Positions 10,935 to 26,020 of a stretch of 64,000 bases of DNA are shown here, in pieces. The first letter of the stretch is position 1. Each line of letters starts with the position of its first letter. This DNA comes from Excoecaria cochinchinensis (taxonomy: Eukaryota; Streptophyta; Magnoliopsida; Malpighiales; Euphorbiaceae): positions 9,929,501-9,993,500 of the forward strand of contig CANTUQ010000043.1 in assembly GCA_947683425.1 (NCBI GenBank). The letters run 5' to 3'. A model generated the notes under the pieces. It had not been told where the DNA came from. It did no database searches and saw only the letters and a program-made list of their open reading frames with translations. Position numbers and translations under genes: made by a program.

Positions 10935-13370
10935 TGTGACGCGCGCCGAACCCCGTAGACTATCGAAGGCCCGCTTTTAGGGTTCAAGAGAGGTTCGTAA
11001 AACCCATAAAGATTACAGGGGCATCTATTTTGGGCAACAAGAGGTGTTTTGGAGTCTCCACCCAATAGAACATTGGAAAAGTTTATCTAGCCTCATTGAG
11101 CCTAAGACGATACGTATATGTCTATTTTGGGCAACATGTGATATTTTAGAATTCCCATCCTAATAGAATATTATAAAGGTTCATCTAACCTCATGAAACT
11201 TAAGACCAGAGAGAGTTCGGGACATAACTTTTATTCACACCTTGGTTAAAGTTATAAATGAGTTTTTAAGTTAAATTTTCATCATTTTCTCATACAATTA
11301 TACAATTTATTAAGGAGCAAATCAAGGACATAAGGAAAGTGATAAATGATACAATTTAAACAAAATAAAAAGAACACATTAATTTACAGTAAAATAGGGA
11401 CAGAATAAAACCCCAACCAATAAAAGAAATAAAAATATTGGTTCCCTCATACATATTTACAAAAATGATAATTTTTAAGGTAACATTTTATTAGAGAAAA
11501 TCTAAGACATTGGTCCTATTTATAAAATAAAGGCTCATTTTATGCATAAAAATCTTTTGATGTTTTTTTATATTAATGAACACAAAGATAACATTTATGA
11601 TAACTAAGGTTAAATAATAAAACTTTGAGAAAAATAAGAGTTAAATAATGCTAAAAGAGAAGGATGGAAGAGAATGAACCAAAATAAAGTCGCTTGTCTA
11701 ATTTGAGCCCCCATTCTATAATCCAAAATAAAACTCATAAAACCAAAACAAAATAACATGTTAGAATTGTCAAAATAAAGAATTAAAAAGAAATAGAAAA
11801 AAAAAAGACAAAACAGTAGAGAAACATTAAAGAAACATTTAAATTAAATAAAGCAAAACATAATATAAGGAAAAAAAATAATAAAAAAAAGAAGAAATAG
11901 ACTAAGGACGGCTAAAGACTTGAGGGACGGCCGTTCGAGAGGTGACCGATGGGAGGAAGAAGTGTTTTGCGATTTTCCATTGCTCATTTGAACGTCGGCC
12001 GTCGGTCGGGCCTTCTTCCCCTCGGTCATCTCCAGAAGTCAAAAATAAATGACAAACTCCATTAAAAATATACAAAAGTTTAAACACTTATTTTCCATGA
12101 ATTTTAAAACATTATCTCATGAAATTGATCTGAACAATCTATCAATAAAACAAATCTAACATAAAATAATAAAATTATCAAAGAAATAAATTAATCTACG
12201 TTTTGAAGCAAATCAAATATCTCATGTTAACATATTGAAATTAATGCAAGAATGACTAACCAAAAATATTTACCCTCATAATTTTAATCTCTGGAAGGCA
12301 ATGACAGTGTAGGTCTCCCTTGATTTCCATGAGAATTGGTTCAAAGTTGAGCAATTTGAAAATAACTTTACCTTTCTAAAAAGTTTCTTTTAAAACAATG
12401 GAAATTTTAAGAGAGTAACTCAAGAAACGAGAATTGATTTCTCTTTCTCAAAATTGACTCTTAATTCTTTGAGAATAAATTTAAAAGAAAATAACTATTA
12501 AAAGAAAAAGTTATGCTTAAAAAATCAATTTTGCTCTCCCAAAAATCCCCCTGAATGCTCCTCTTGCACCTTTATTTATAGGCTACCTTTTGATTTAAGG
12601 ATAAACATGAAACCATTTAATTTATCCTTGAAGATAAAATTAATATTTGGTTTATCCTTAGAGATAAATGATCTCAAATTATCTTTGGAGAAAAAATCAA
12701 ATACTTTTAATTTATCCCTAAAGATAAATGTGAAATATTTGATTTATCCCTAGAGATAAAGTGGTTTCATATTATCTTTAGGGATACAATCAAATATCTT
12801 TGATTTATCCTTAAAGATAAATATTTTAAATTAGTTCAGATTTATCCCTAAAAATCCAGAAATTATTTTTCTAAGATAAGATTTTAGATTTGTTGTTGAG
12901 AGAAAATTGAAAATCGCTATCAGGTAGCGACCGACGGGTGTCCCTCGGAGAAAGGACGGGCGTCGGTTAGTAAAAATAAAATCAAAAGATGCCACTCTCT
13001 CCAGAGGTTGAGGCGCCTCTCACGCTAGGGGTGGTCGTCCCTTGTAAGAGGGACAGGCGCCCACAATGATCGAAAAAAGGGCATTCCCTCATTCGAGGGA
13101 CGGGCATTGATCGCCATGAGCATGCACTCCGCATGACCCGACCGTCACAAAAGGTGGGCATGCCTCAGCTTTGACCAACGGGCATCCCTCGCCTAAGGGA
13201 TGGACGTTGGTTAAAGAAAAAATCAAAAGGATTTTTGGTCATAAATAAGTTTCGAAACTTGTGATATTCATAGGTCAAAACCTACTGCCTTAGCCTTCTA
13301 CCTGTGAAATAGGTACCGGTGTCCTCATTGGGTACTCTGATCTGGGCTATTTTGGGACCCGGTGTCTACA
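10935..13370 (-). repeat. Solo Tat LTR (2.44 kb)
   Basis: Complete termini (minus strand TGTAGACACCGGGTCCCA to CGCGCGTCACA) with no Tat PBS, PPT or coding sequence on either side, as left by recombination between two LTRs. Flanks are CTATA (10930-10934) and CCGTA (13371-13375), so a duplication is at best decayed. Contains a CCCAAT/ATTGG stem-loop at 11061-11076 and a run of related AT-rich gataaa repeats at 12590-12850. Confidence 0.8.
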
Positions 13371-14452
13371 CCGTATTAATCATAATAGCGTGTAAAACTC
13401 ATTTAATGCATACATCATCATCTATTATAAACATATATTTGCTTCATTATTTGTTTACAAATTCATACCTTCATCTTGTAATCCATATGCAAGCATATAC
13501 AAGTTACACATATGCCCATGTATCTATCAACTACACAAATAATAGCTCTTATATGCCATTCAAAGCATAATAATATTTTCAAAACAATTCATTCATAGTC
13601 TCTAAGTTCATGTCTAATTTCTATTGCTACTTATTACATTATACCATACCCCAAACTTATTTAATAAATCCTTTCAACTATATCAATATTGCATTAGTTC
13701 ATCCTTATACATTTTTCTTCATTTACCAAAATGTCACATTTAATAGTTCACATACATATTTACTCTTTCCAAGTAATTATTAATAATATATCCCTAACTT
13801 GTCAATATGTAATTCCAACACAATTATATTGTTCACAAATAATTAATATGACATGCCAAATCATTTTTAGCCTTATTCGGTAATTTTTAACTAATTATTC
13901 ATTTAAATACCTCACTAAATATTAAGATTCATAACCTTGGTCACTTATGTTTCCAAGTAGTAACCATTCATATACTCCTTACATAGCCTTAGACATGTGT
14001 TGGATAAATTCCAAAAAGTTTTGAAGAAGTTCGGGTTCAATTCGGAAAGAAAAAGTACAATTTAGGCTGAAAATTAAGGTCACACGGCGGTCAAAAATTC
14101 TTGCCCGCCATGAGGGGCGACAAAAATGGGTTTTGAAGTGGTAGAATGCTTTTATGTGGCGGTCAGGAATCCCCTACCACCGTGCAAACCCATTCTACCC
14201 CACTCTACATAGGGCAGATTCTGACCATCACTATGTGCAACCAATTCAAATTGCCAAACAACAGATTTAGAAAAAGTCATCTTTTGGACTTTTGTTACCC
14301 TATATCTTAAATTTCTGCTAGTAAACTTTCATATCAATTAGACTTAAATCCTAGGAGTTATGGCCTTAGAGATACAAACTATTCCATGAACCCGGCCAGA
14401 GAAGATACTCTTCGATTTTGGCCAATTTTGGGACACTTATAGCTAAAAATAT
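13371..14452 (-). repeat. Tekay-type LTR fragment, right part
   Basis: Continuation of 10531-10934 beyond the solo LTR. AT-rich, no gene. Holds GGCGG/CCGCC inverted pairs near 14090-14190, at the position where E1 has its palindrome cluster. Ends where a plus-strand Tat LTR begins at 14453. Confidence 0.55.
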
Positions 14453-14859
14453 TGTAGACACCGGGTCCCGAGGAAGCCTAGATCAGGATTATTCAATGAT
14501 AAAATTAAATGCTTGTTCACAGGCGAAAAGGTCGGAAGTGATGTTTCCTTATTAAGTTCTTTAAAAAAAAAAATTGGTGCTGACGTCATCAGGCCGCCCC
14601 TCGGTAAGGGTGGGCTGCGTGAGGGGCTGCCCCTTGAGCGCCAGCGCGTGCGCGAGGCTGCGTCTCATGAGGGACAGGCCGTGCAAGAGGCCGTCCCTCA
14701 TCGAGAGGCCACCCCTCGGTGAGGGGAGGGCACCTTCGTAGGGCCCCCTCTCTGAGAGGCCGCCCCTCATCATCCCTCTCGCGTTTCTGGTGTTTTTGCT
14801 CCCCAAAATTAATAGAATTTATTTCTAAATTTAATTCTAACATTTTTTCGAAAATTTTG
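14453..14859 (+). repeat. Tat LTR, 5' portion
   Basis: Starts TGTAGACACCGGGTCCCGAG and runs through a GC-rich island with TGACGTCA at 14581-14588. It is the inverted counterpart of 5800-6217 in T1. Interrupted at 14860 by L. Confidence 0.8.
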
Positions 14860-15845
14860 TGTAATGGCCCGAATACCGAGTTAGTAATGATCGGTGAAAT
14901 CTATAGAATCGATAGTGTGAATTTCATATAAAAATATCAATGATTGTGTCTTAAAAGACAGTAGAGGAGAATAGTTAAACGTGCTCAAGTCGGGGACTTC
15001 CTAATGGGTGAACTCCCGACAACCTGGAAGTGAAATTATTTTATTGTACCATTGAAAATTACAAGTTATAAGAAGTCTGATTGTATAATTTGGAGGGAAA
15101 ATGAGGTCAAATAGGTCCCCGAAAGTTAAACTGAAAAAAGCCTATGGTTCGATTCAAATAATAACTAGGTTTGACTAAAGTTTGATCGAGACTTTAAAGA
15201 TAGTAAATGACCTATGAAAAGTTATCTGAAGGCATAAATGGTCTCAGAATAGTGTATAGAAAAGTTTAGTAGTGAAAAATAAAGTTTTTGGTGACACTGA
15301 AAAATTAATGAACCGGGCCATTTTAATTGAACCAGACCGGATAAGGACCCTGATTGAGATTAAATCAAGGTTAAATGAGCTATAAAGACTAATAATAAGG
15401 TCAAGGATGAAAAGTGAACCGAAAGGGTTCAACCAGTGAACCGGACCGGTCGAACTAGTTGACTGTGGTTTGACTAGTTTGACTAAAGTTTGACCGAACT
15501 CTAAATAAAGTTATGGAGCTCAGAAAAATTATCTAAAAGTATGGATTTGCCATAAATTATATGAAAAATCAAATGGTAATGAAAAATAAATTTTACGGTG
15601 AGACAGAAAATTTGAATATCGGACTAGTAAAAAATTATCGGAATGGGAATTGGTCTCTGATTGAGCTAAAATTTTACATAGAGGCTAAATTATATAATTT
15701 AAGAATTATGAAATTTATTTTGGGAGTAATTGAAATTTGGAAGTGATAGAAATAATTTTGGATTAGAAAATGGGCTTATTAACCTAAATGGACTTTTGGG
15801 TTGGCCCAAATTGGTTGGGCCGTGGCTTGACCCATTAGATGAGGC

Positions 15846-15854
15846 TATATAAAG
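15846..15854 (+). promoter_or_regulatory. TATA box of L
   Basis: TATATAAAG, followed about 35-45 bases downstream by the aaaccctagatttctag segment typical of a plant transcript 5' end. It sits about 1 kb inside the unit, as expected for a U3/R boundary. Confidence 0.6.
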
Positions 15855-17213
15855 GCTGAAACACCAGATTTCTCTAGAGAAAACCCTAGATTTCTAGCCG
15901 CCTCACCTCCTCCTCCATAAGGCCGAATTGTTCATCTTGATTCTTCGTCCATTTTTTTCAATTCTCTCTTCATCTCTCCCTAAATCCAAGCCTCCTAAGT
16001 ACATTTCAGCCTCTCTAGAATCTAGTGGTGGTGATTGGAGTTCATTTGAAGTGGAAAAAGAGGGAGAAAATAAGTGGAAAAGTTTATGTGTTAAATTGAA
16101 GTATGTAAAATTGATGTTTTTAAATTGGTTTAAAGGTTCAAATAGGTACTTTAGGATGTGTAGAGTATGTTTCTGTAATTATATTGCATAAAGTAAGCAA
16201 ATTTATGGTGATTTCTTTGATGATTGTATTCGATCACTTAAGGAAAATAAAGGAGATGATGGTGTTTCAAGGAGCTAAGGCAAGGAAAGGATGATTAAGA
16301 GGTTTAGAACAAGAAAATGAGGTTAGTGGATACAATGTCCTTCATTTTCCATGAAGAATGTATGATTTTAGGTTATGTTTAAGTATAGGGTATGTGAAAT
16401 ATGCTTGTATAATTGAACTAAACCTTTTAAACATGATTAGAAGGGTTATAAATGATTATGTATGTGTTTAAAATGAGAAAATAACATTTTGAATATGAAA
16501 TCCCACCTTGGCAGAATTGAACATTAAGGAAAATATTAATTTTTTTTGGTGATTTAAGCATGTAAATGGTATAATTGAAGTGTATAACATGTAATTTAGC
16601 TAATAGAGTGATAAATGGAATGGAAAATAATCATGGTGAATTTTGGATGGTCAGGCCGAATAGTAATTGATAGAAATTCTAAGTGAATTTTGATGATTTA
16701 TCAAGTGTAATGGCATGAAATGATCTTATAATGATAGTTGAGTGTATATTAGCTTTATTGGAATTAATGGATTTAATTTGAACATATTTTGGTATGTTAG
16801 TCTATTATGTGAAAAGTGAAAACATTATTACATGTCATAAAAATTATGAAGTATGTTATAACTAGTGCTAAAATGCTTAAATATATGAAATGGAAGTTAA
16901 GTATAAGTGATATGTAAATTTTAAAGTGAAGTGCAATTGATGGCCGAATGGTAATCATGATTCAAAAGGTGTGTAACTTGATTATTTATTAAGTGTACTG
17001 GTATAAAATGAATAACGAAAGAAAAATAAGTATGTGTGAATTTACTTGTAATAAATGGAGTATAATTGAATATATTAAAGCGTGATATTGCCTTATGTTT
17101 ATAATAAAACTGATATAATGTGTACATTTAAGTGAACTTATGGTATTAATGAAGTTTATAATGAATATTGAGTGAATTGGAATGGAACTGATGGAAAAAT
17201 AATGAACGTAAAG

Positions 17214-19625
17214 TGAAACTATTCTGTACTGATTAATATTGTGGATTTATTCCAGATTGTATTGTAAGTGGAAACTATATTGAATGATGTTTATGTATTG
17301 CCCTTAGTGATCTGGTAGTAAATCTAGTTTAGGATATAGATGGCTAGCCATAGAGACGTCACTGTATACAACGGTAGCGAGTCATGATGACTTGCAATTG
17401 TAGACCAATGACGATCTACTTAAAAGTGTCATAGTGTAATGTATAATGTAAGTGTACTACCGTCGGAGCGTAATCTAGCCACCGAGTGATCACTCCAACA
17501 CTACTGAAGCGCAATCTGGCCCCCCAAGTGGCCACTTCGGTAGGTTTGGGCTATAGAGCCTAGTCCCGCATATCCAGTCTAGTGATTCCTACTGGATGGT
17601 ATTATGGGCAAATTTAAAGAAAATGATTAAAATGAGATTAATTGTGATATATAGTGAAAAAGTGTAAAAAAAGGACTAAATTGAAAGAAGATAATAAGTT
17701 TAAGGACTAAAACGTATTTTATTAAGAAAGTAATTAATTAGGGGACTAATTGGTAAATTATAAGTTAGGCAGTGAATAAATGTGAAAGTTTAATTAATTA
17801 AGGGCATAAATGTAAATAAAAGTAAAGAGAAGGGCAATATTATAATTCCATAAAAGTTTAGCCGTAAAATAGTAATTGTGTGTAAAAGTAAGCTAATAAG
17901 TGAAATTTGATAGAAAAATGAAGTTAAAATTGTAATTATGTAAAAAAATACAAAGTTCAGGGACTAAAGTGTAATTTGACGTGTAAATGTTAATTTAAGG
18001 ACTAATTTGTAGTTTGTAAGTCAAATGATGATTTAAGTGAATGACAAGAGTAATTAATGGCATATTGATAATGTAAAGGAAGTAAAAAACCTAATTGTAA
18101 TTTTACAAAAGTGTGGTAAGTTAAAGGACTTAGATGTAATAATTGAATAATATTTGTGTAAAGTATGAGAAAAATGAATTGAATGGGAGAACAAGGTTAA
18201 ATAAGGGCACAATTGTAATTATGAAAAAAGTTAAGGATAAAAATCATAATTTTATGAGAATGGAAGGGTTAAAAGGGTAATTTAGTTAGAAAATGAAAAT
18301 TTAGGTCCAAATGGTAATTTCACATGATAGGTAATGAATTTAGTATGAAAAGTAAATAAGTAATGGCATAATTGTAATGAAAGTAAACAAGAAAGGTAAA
18401 ATCATAATTTGAATGAAGTATAAGTGAAACTATTCTGTACTGATTAATATTGTGGATTTATTCCAGATTGTATTGTAAGTGGAAACTTTATTGAATGATG
18501 ATTATGTATTGCCCTTAGTGATCTGGTAGCAAATCTAGTTTAGGATATAGATGGCTAGCCATAGGAATGTCACTGTATGCCGTGGTGGCAAGTCATGATG
18601 ACTTGCAATTGTAGACCAATGACAGTCTACTTATAAGTGTCAGAGTGTAATGTATAGTGTAAGTGTACTGCCGTTGGAGCATAATTTGGCCCCCAAGTGG
18701 CCACTCCGACACTACCGAAGTGCAATCTGGCCCTCAAGTGGCCACTTCGATAGTTTTGGGCTATAGTGCCCAGTCCCGCATATCTAGTTTAGTGATTCCT
18801 ACTAGATGGTACTAGGGGCAAATTTAAAGAAATGATTAAAATGAGATTAATTGTGATATATGGTGAAAAAGTGTAAAGAAAGGACTAAATTTAAAGAAGA
18901 TAATAAGTTTAAGGACTAAAATGTAATTTATCGAGAAAGTCATTAATTAGGGGACTAATTGGTAAATTATAAGTTAGGAATTGAATAAATGTGAAAGTTT
19001 AATTAATTAATGGCATAAATGTAAATAAAAGTAAAGAGAAGGGCAATATTGTAATTTGATAAAAGTTTAGGTGCAAAATAGTAATTGTGTGTAAAAGTAA
19101 GTTAATAAGTGAAATTTGATATAAAAATGAAGTTAAAATTGTAATTGTATAAAAAATGTAAAGTTTAGGGACTAAAGTATAATTTGACGTGTAAATGTTA
19201 ATTTAAGAACTAATTTGTAGTTTGTAAGTAAAATGATGATTTAAGTGAATGATACGAGTAATTAATGGCATATTAAAAATGTAAAGAAAGTATAAGGACC
19301 TAATTGTAATTTTACAAAAGTATGGTAAGTTAAAGCACTTAGATGTAATAATTGAATAATATTTGTGTAAAGTATGAGAAAAATGAATTGAATGGGAGAA
19401 CAAGCTTAAATAAGGGTATAATTGTAATTATGAAAAAAGTTAAGGATAAAAATCATAATTTCATGAAAATGGAAGGGTTAAAAGGGTAATTCAGTAAGAA
19501 AATGAAAGTTTAGGTCCAAATGGTAATTTCACATGATAAGTAATGAATTTAGTATGAAAAGTAAATAAGTAATGGCATAGTTGTAATTAAAGTAAACAAG
19601 AAAGGTAAAATCATAATTTGAATGA
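17214..19625 (+). repeat. 1.21-kb tandem duplication inside L
   Basis: The phrase starting GTGAAACTATTCTGTACTG occurs at about 17214 and again at about 18424, and the following 1.2 kb is repeated with scattered differences until about 19625. The related copy at 22576-25254 has one unit, so duplication occurred in this copy. No coding sequence inside. Confidence 0.85.
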
Positions 19626-20816
19626 AATTGAAGGACCCTAATGTAAATAGATTAAAACTCTAAATGGATTATAAGTCTATTTGGATTAGAACTCTAAATA
19701 GATTAAAACTCTAAATGGATTAGAAATCTATTTGGATTAGAACTCTAATTGGATTAGAATTCAAATTGAATTAGAATTTCAATTTGATAATTAATTAAAT
19801 TATTTATGGAAATATTAATTAAGGGAAATAACGATAGTGTAATGTGAATATTTTAGATAAAAAAAATAATGGGTTAAATAAGAAAATAAAATAAATTGGT
19901 GACATTATTGTAAATAAGTGAAAATTGAAGGTAATACTTAATTTGGTGAAAGTTTAGGGACTAAACTGTAAATTGATGATAGAAAAGTAAATTACAGGAT
20001 CAAAATATGATTGATAGGTAAAATAAATAACATAAGTACTTCAAATATTACTGTAATAATAGTATTGATAATTTTGGAATATAACACGAAATGTAACTGA
20101 TTAAAATTAAGTAAGAAAAATAATGTACATGTATTATGCTTATAGTTCTAAAAAAATAGGTACCGTAAAGGAAATATTAAGGATATGAAGGAAATGATAA
20201 CGATTAATCAGTACTGTTAATAACAATAAATGATGATTGCTCAATAGATATTTCAATAACTGATACTGTACCCAAGTGTAAACTGTAACTGTAACTGATG
20301 TAAATATGTTAATAAGATATTTACAAAGATTGTTAATATAACTGGCCATTAATTAAGTGAATATAATGGTATTAATGTTAAAATTAACAGTATAAGTGAT
20401 AATGACACTAAAGATAGAAATAGTAATGATAAAAATGGTTAATGAAATAATGACAAAGGTTCAAGATAAATGATTAAGGCAAAAGATTTATTAGGACGGT
20501 AAAAGTACAACATAAGCTATTTAAAAGTATCAAGAAATAATGTTCATATAATGGGAATGAAGATATATGCTTGTGTGTGCGTGCATGTAGTAATAATATG
20601 AAAAATTTAGGATATATATCCACCACTGGGCATTTTAAATGCTTAGCGCGTAGTGTTGTTGCTGCTCGCAGGTTACGAAAATATGAAGTTTTTAAGTGGC
20701 CGAATTTTCTATGACGGTCGAAAAGAGGAGCGAATACAGAGATGAAAGGATTGGTATGGCATGTATACGATTGAGGTGGACTATATGGTTTATGATTTAT
20801 GCATATGTTATGTATG

Positions 20817-22575
<1,759 letters not shown>

Positions 22576-25180
22576 ATGTTCAGCCTTCTAAGCCTTCTAA
22601 GCAAAGTTCAGCCTCTCTACAATCTTGTGGTGGTGATTGGAGTCCATTTGGTGGGTTAGAAGTGGGAAAAAGCAAATGACAAATGTTATGTCTTAACAAT
22701 GAGGTAAGTGATTTAGGGTTATATAATTTGATTTAAAGGTTCCAATAAGTATTTTAGGGTATGTAGATTATATTTATATAATTATATTGCAAAAAAGAAG
22801 CAAGATTTTAAGTAGAACTTGATGAACATATTCGGCCACCTCAGGTTTTCAAAGAGAAGGAAGTTGTTTCATGGATTAAAGGCTATGGAAAGGAAGTTCA
22901 AGGAGTGGAGATCAAGGAAATAAGGTTAGTGGATACAATATCCTTCTTTTTCCATTAAAAATGCATGATTTTAGGTTATATTTAAGTATAAGGTATGTGA
23001 AATATGCATGTATAATTGAACCAAACCTTATAAAAATGATTATTTATGTGTTTAAAATGAGAAAATAGCATTTTAAAGATGAAACCCCACCTTGGCCGAA
23101 TTGAATATTAAGGAAAATATTGAGTTTCTTTGGTAATTTAAGCATGTAAATAGTATATTTGAAGTGTATAACATATAATCTAGGTAATAGAGTGATAAAT
23201 GGAATGGAAAATAATTATGGTGAATTTTGGAGGGTGAGGCCGAATGGTAATGAGTAGAAAATCTAAATGAATTTTGATAATGTGTTAAGTGTAATGGCAT
23301 GAAATGATTTTATAATGATAATGGAGTGTATATTAGCTTTATTGAAATTAATGGATTTAACTTGAACATATTTTGGCATGTTAACCTGTTATATGAAAAG
23401 TGAAAATGTTGTTACATAACATGGAAATTATGAAGTATGTTATAACTAGTGTCAAAATGCTTAAATATATGAAATGGAAGTGAATTCTAAGTGATATGTA
23501 AATTTTAAAGTGAAGTGTATTTGATGGCCGAATGATACATGTTGATAATTCATATTGTATAATTGAAATTTTGATGTTATTTTCCCTTAGTAGTAGTCTT
23601 GTAGTGAAATCTACTTCAGGATATAATTGGCTAGCCATAAGGATTTCACACCGCGGTCCGATTCATGGCGACTCATTATTGATAGGCCAATGACGGTCTA
23701 TCTTAGTGCAGTTTTCAGTGTTTATACTGTTCAGTGTAGTGCTGTGCCAGTGTTGAATGATTCATTTGGGATCATTCTATAGTATAGTAGATCTGTGGTA
23801 TCCACATCCCGCATATCCGGTTTATAGATTTCTACCTGGCGTATACTAGGGGCATTATAGTAAAACACATTAAAATTGATTAAGATAGTGATAAATAAGA
23901 AAATAAGTGAAAATGGGACTAAATTGAAAGAAATAAAAAGTTTAGGGGCAAAACTATAATTTTACATTCAAGAGTGAAAATAAGTGGTAATTAAGTGAAA
24001 AGTGTAAATTAAATAATAATAGTATAATGAATTTAACGTTTAGGGACTAAATGGTAATTTAGCATAAAAGTGGCAAAATAAGGACTAAAGTGTAATTAAG
24101 TAAGTTATAAAAGGGTAAAGATCAAAGATAAGTGTAAATAGGGGTATTTTAGTAAATAAGATAAAATTTGGGGACATAATCGTAATTTTTATAAATGTTG
24201 AGGACCTAAATGTAATTTCACAAATGAATAGCAAATTGAAGAACTTAAGTGTAATTATTGATTAGTGTAAGTATCTAAGTGGATAATTGATTTAATTGAG
24301 TGGTTTGAGAACTAAGTTAAAAGAAATGAAAAGTGTAGAGGTAAGACGGTAATTTAGTGGCGAATTGAAATATTAAATGTTATTAAAGAGAAAAGTGTAA
24401 TTAAATGATTAATAATGAAATTTGAATACGTGCTAGGGACTAAAATGAAAATGGACATAAAAATGTGATCAGAAGGACTAAAATGAAAACTTGTATGTTA
24501 CTAATAAATTAAAAGTGAAATTAAGAATAAGTAAGGACGTAATTGTGATTATAGTGAAAATAAATGGCAAAATTGGAATGTAAGGGTAACATAAGGATTA
24601 AAGTGTAATTTTTGTTTTAAAATGAGATGGAAAGGACTCAATGGTAAATTGTAGGCCAAATGATAAATAAGTGTAAGAATAAGATTAAATAGTGGCATTT
24701 TTGTAAATATGAGATAATTAAGGGTAAAATTGTAATTTGATAAAAGTTTAGAGACCTAATTGTAAATTTACAATAGTGAGGGTAATGAAGGGATTAAAGT
24801 GTAATTAATCAATGATATAGGTATTAAACGCATAATTGATAATTAGTAAATAAATAATTAAGGATTATAGAATATTGTTGTATAAATAATTATTAGAGTT
24901 ATAATAGTTTTAATTGAATTATATATATATATGATGATTATAGATGTGTGTGTAACTTAATTAAGTTTAATATAATAATGTAATTGTAAATAAGTGGTAA
25001 TGAAGGGCAAAAAGGTAAATTAGTGGCATTATTGTAAATAAGTGAGAAAGAAGAGATTTAAATGTAATTGACTATAATAAGGTAAGTGTTAGGATTTAAA
25101 TGTAAATTGATAAGGAAATGGACTATTGAGTGAGATTATGAGGACATTGAATTGGTTATATGTTTGTAAATTAAAAAAAG

Positions 25181-25218
<38 letters not shown>

Positions 25219-25254
25219 TAAGTGAAATAGAAGAGTAAATTTGTAGTAATGGTA
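22576..25254 (+). repeat. Second L-type LTR copy, 5'-truncated
   Basis: Starts in sequence matching L near 15985 (cagcctctc...gtggtggtgattgg) and follows it through the ggttagtggatacaat segment (22925 vs 16320) and the ggctagccata segment (23629 vs 17341). Contains a GAATGAT/ATCATTC stem-loop at 23755-23777 and a short AAT tract at 25182-25217. No coding sequence. Confidence 0.7.
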
Positions 25255-26020
25255 AATGTAGATACTATCGCGCTCACGATAGCCATCTGTCCTGCACAAG
25301 CTTGGCAACCGAGCTCTCTGTCGCGCTCAAGACAGAGGCAAGATTCTTAGCAACATCTCAGATGATCGGACTCTATGCTCGGCAGCCAAACTCTCTGTCG
25401 CACTCATGATCGAAGTTGCGCCCATAATAGAGGTGCTTCCCACTGGGAGCTTGAAGGGCCGAGCTCTGTCGTGCTGGTGACCATTGTCGTGCCTGTGACA
25501 GAGTCGATTTTCCAGCTCCAACAGCCAAAAATCTTTAGAAATCCTAATCCCCAATCATCCCCAACATGCAATTCATCCATCCAAACTCAACCTAAACATC
25601 AATAGGCATTCAAGACATATCAAGTAATATAAATCCCAAGTTTTATGCCAATAATCATAAATTAAAACATCAAAATAAACATATCAAGTAACATATTCTC
25701 AAACCTAGAAATTTTACCCAAACTCATGTAAAATCATACCCAAATTCACTTTCACTTTCAAAATCAGCAAACCCACTTAAATTCGACAATATACACTTCA
25801 ATTAAACACACATATACACACTTTCACACTCAATTTTCAGAAATTAAAACAATAAATTAGTAATAGATCAAAACTATGTAATTACAAACAAATTCCCAAA
25901 CCTCAAGTTCTAAGCTCCCTTAACATCAATTGTCAGCACTACTACCGGCAATCTCCTTTCCTTTCGGATCCTTAGGAGGAAACTCTGATCAAATAAACCC
26001 AAAATAGAAGCAGATTACCG
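25255..26020 (-). repeat. Inverted Tekay-type LTR fragment
   Basis: Same direction as E1's LTR and equivalent to about 2340-2960 there. Contains several inverted pairs, among them CTATCGCG/CACGATAG at 25265 and CTCTGTC/GACAGAG near 25315-25336. Lies head-to-head with the plus-strand LTR of E2 that follows. Confidence 0.6.

Larger units (their letters stand above)
14860..20816 (+). repeat. L: very long LTR-like unit, plus strand
   Basis: Begins TGTAATGGCCCGAATACCG, has a TATA box at 15846, a leader-like segment starting aaaccctag, and then several kilobases of recurrent ggacta...gtaatt phrases without a gene. Near 20640 it shows an LTR-end-like aatgcttagcgcg segment, then is cut by a Tat LTR at 20817. 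No PBS or coding region follows, so this may be a lone LTR or a non-autonomous element. Confidence 0.6.

Noticed and set aside
10930..13375. Perfect target duplication around the solo Tat LTR
   Set aside because: Flanks CTATA and CCGTA share only part of their bases, so it cannot be claimed.
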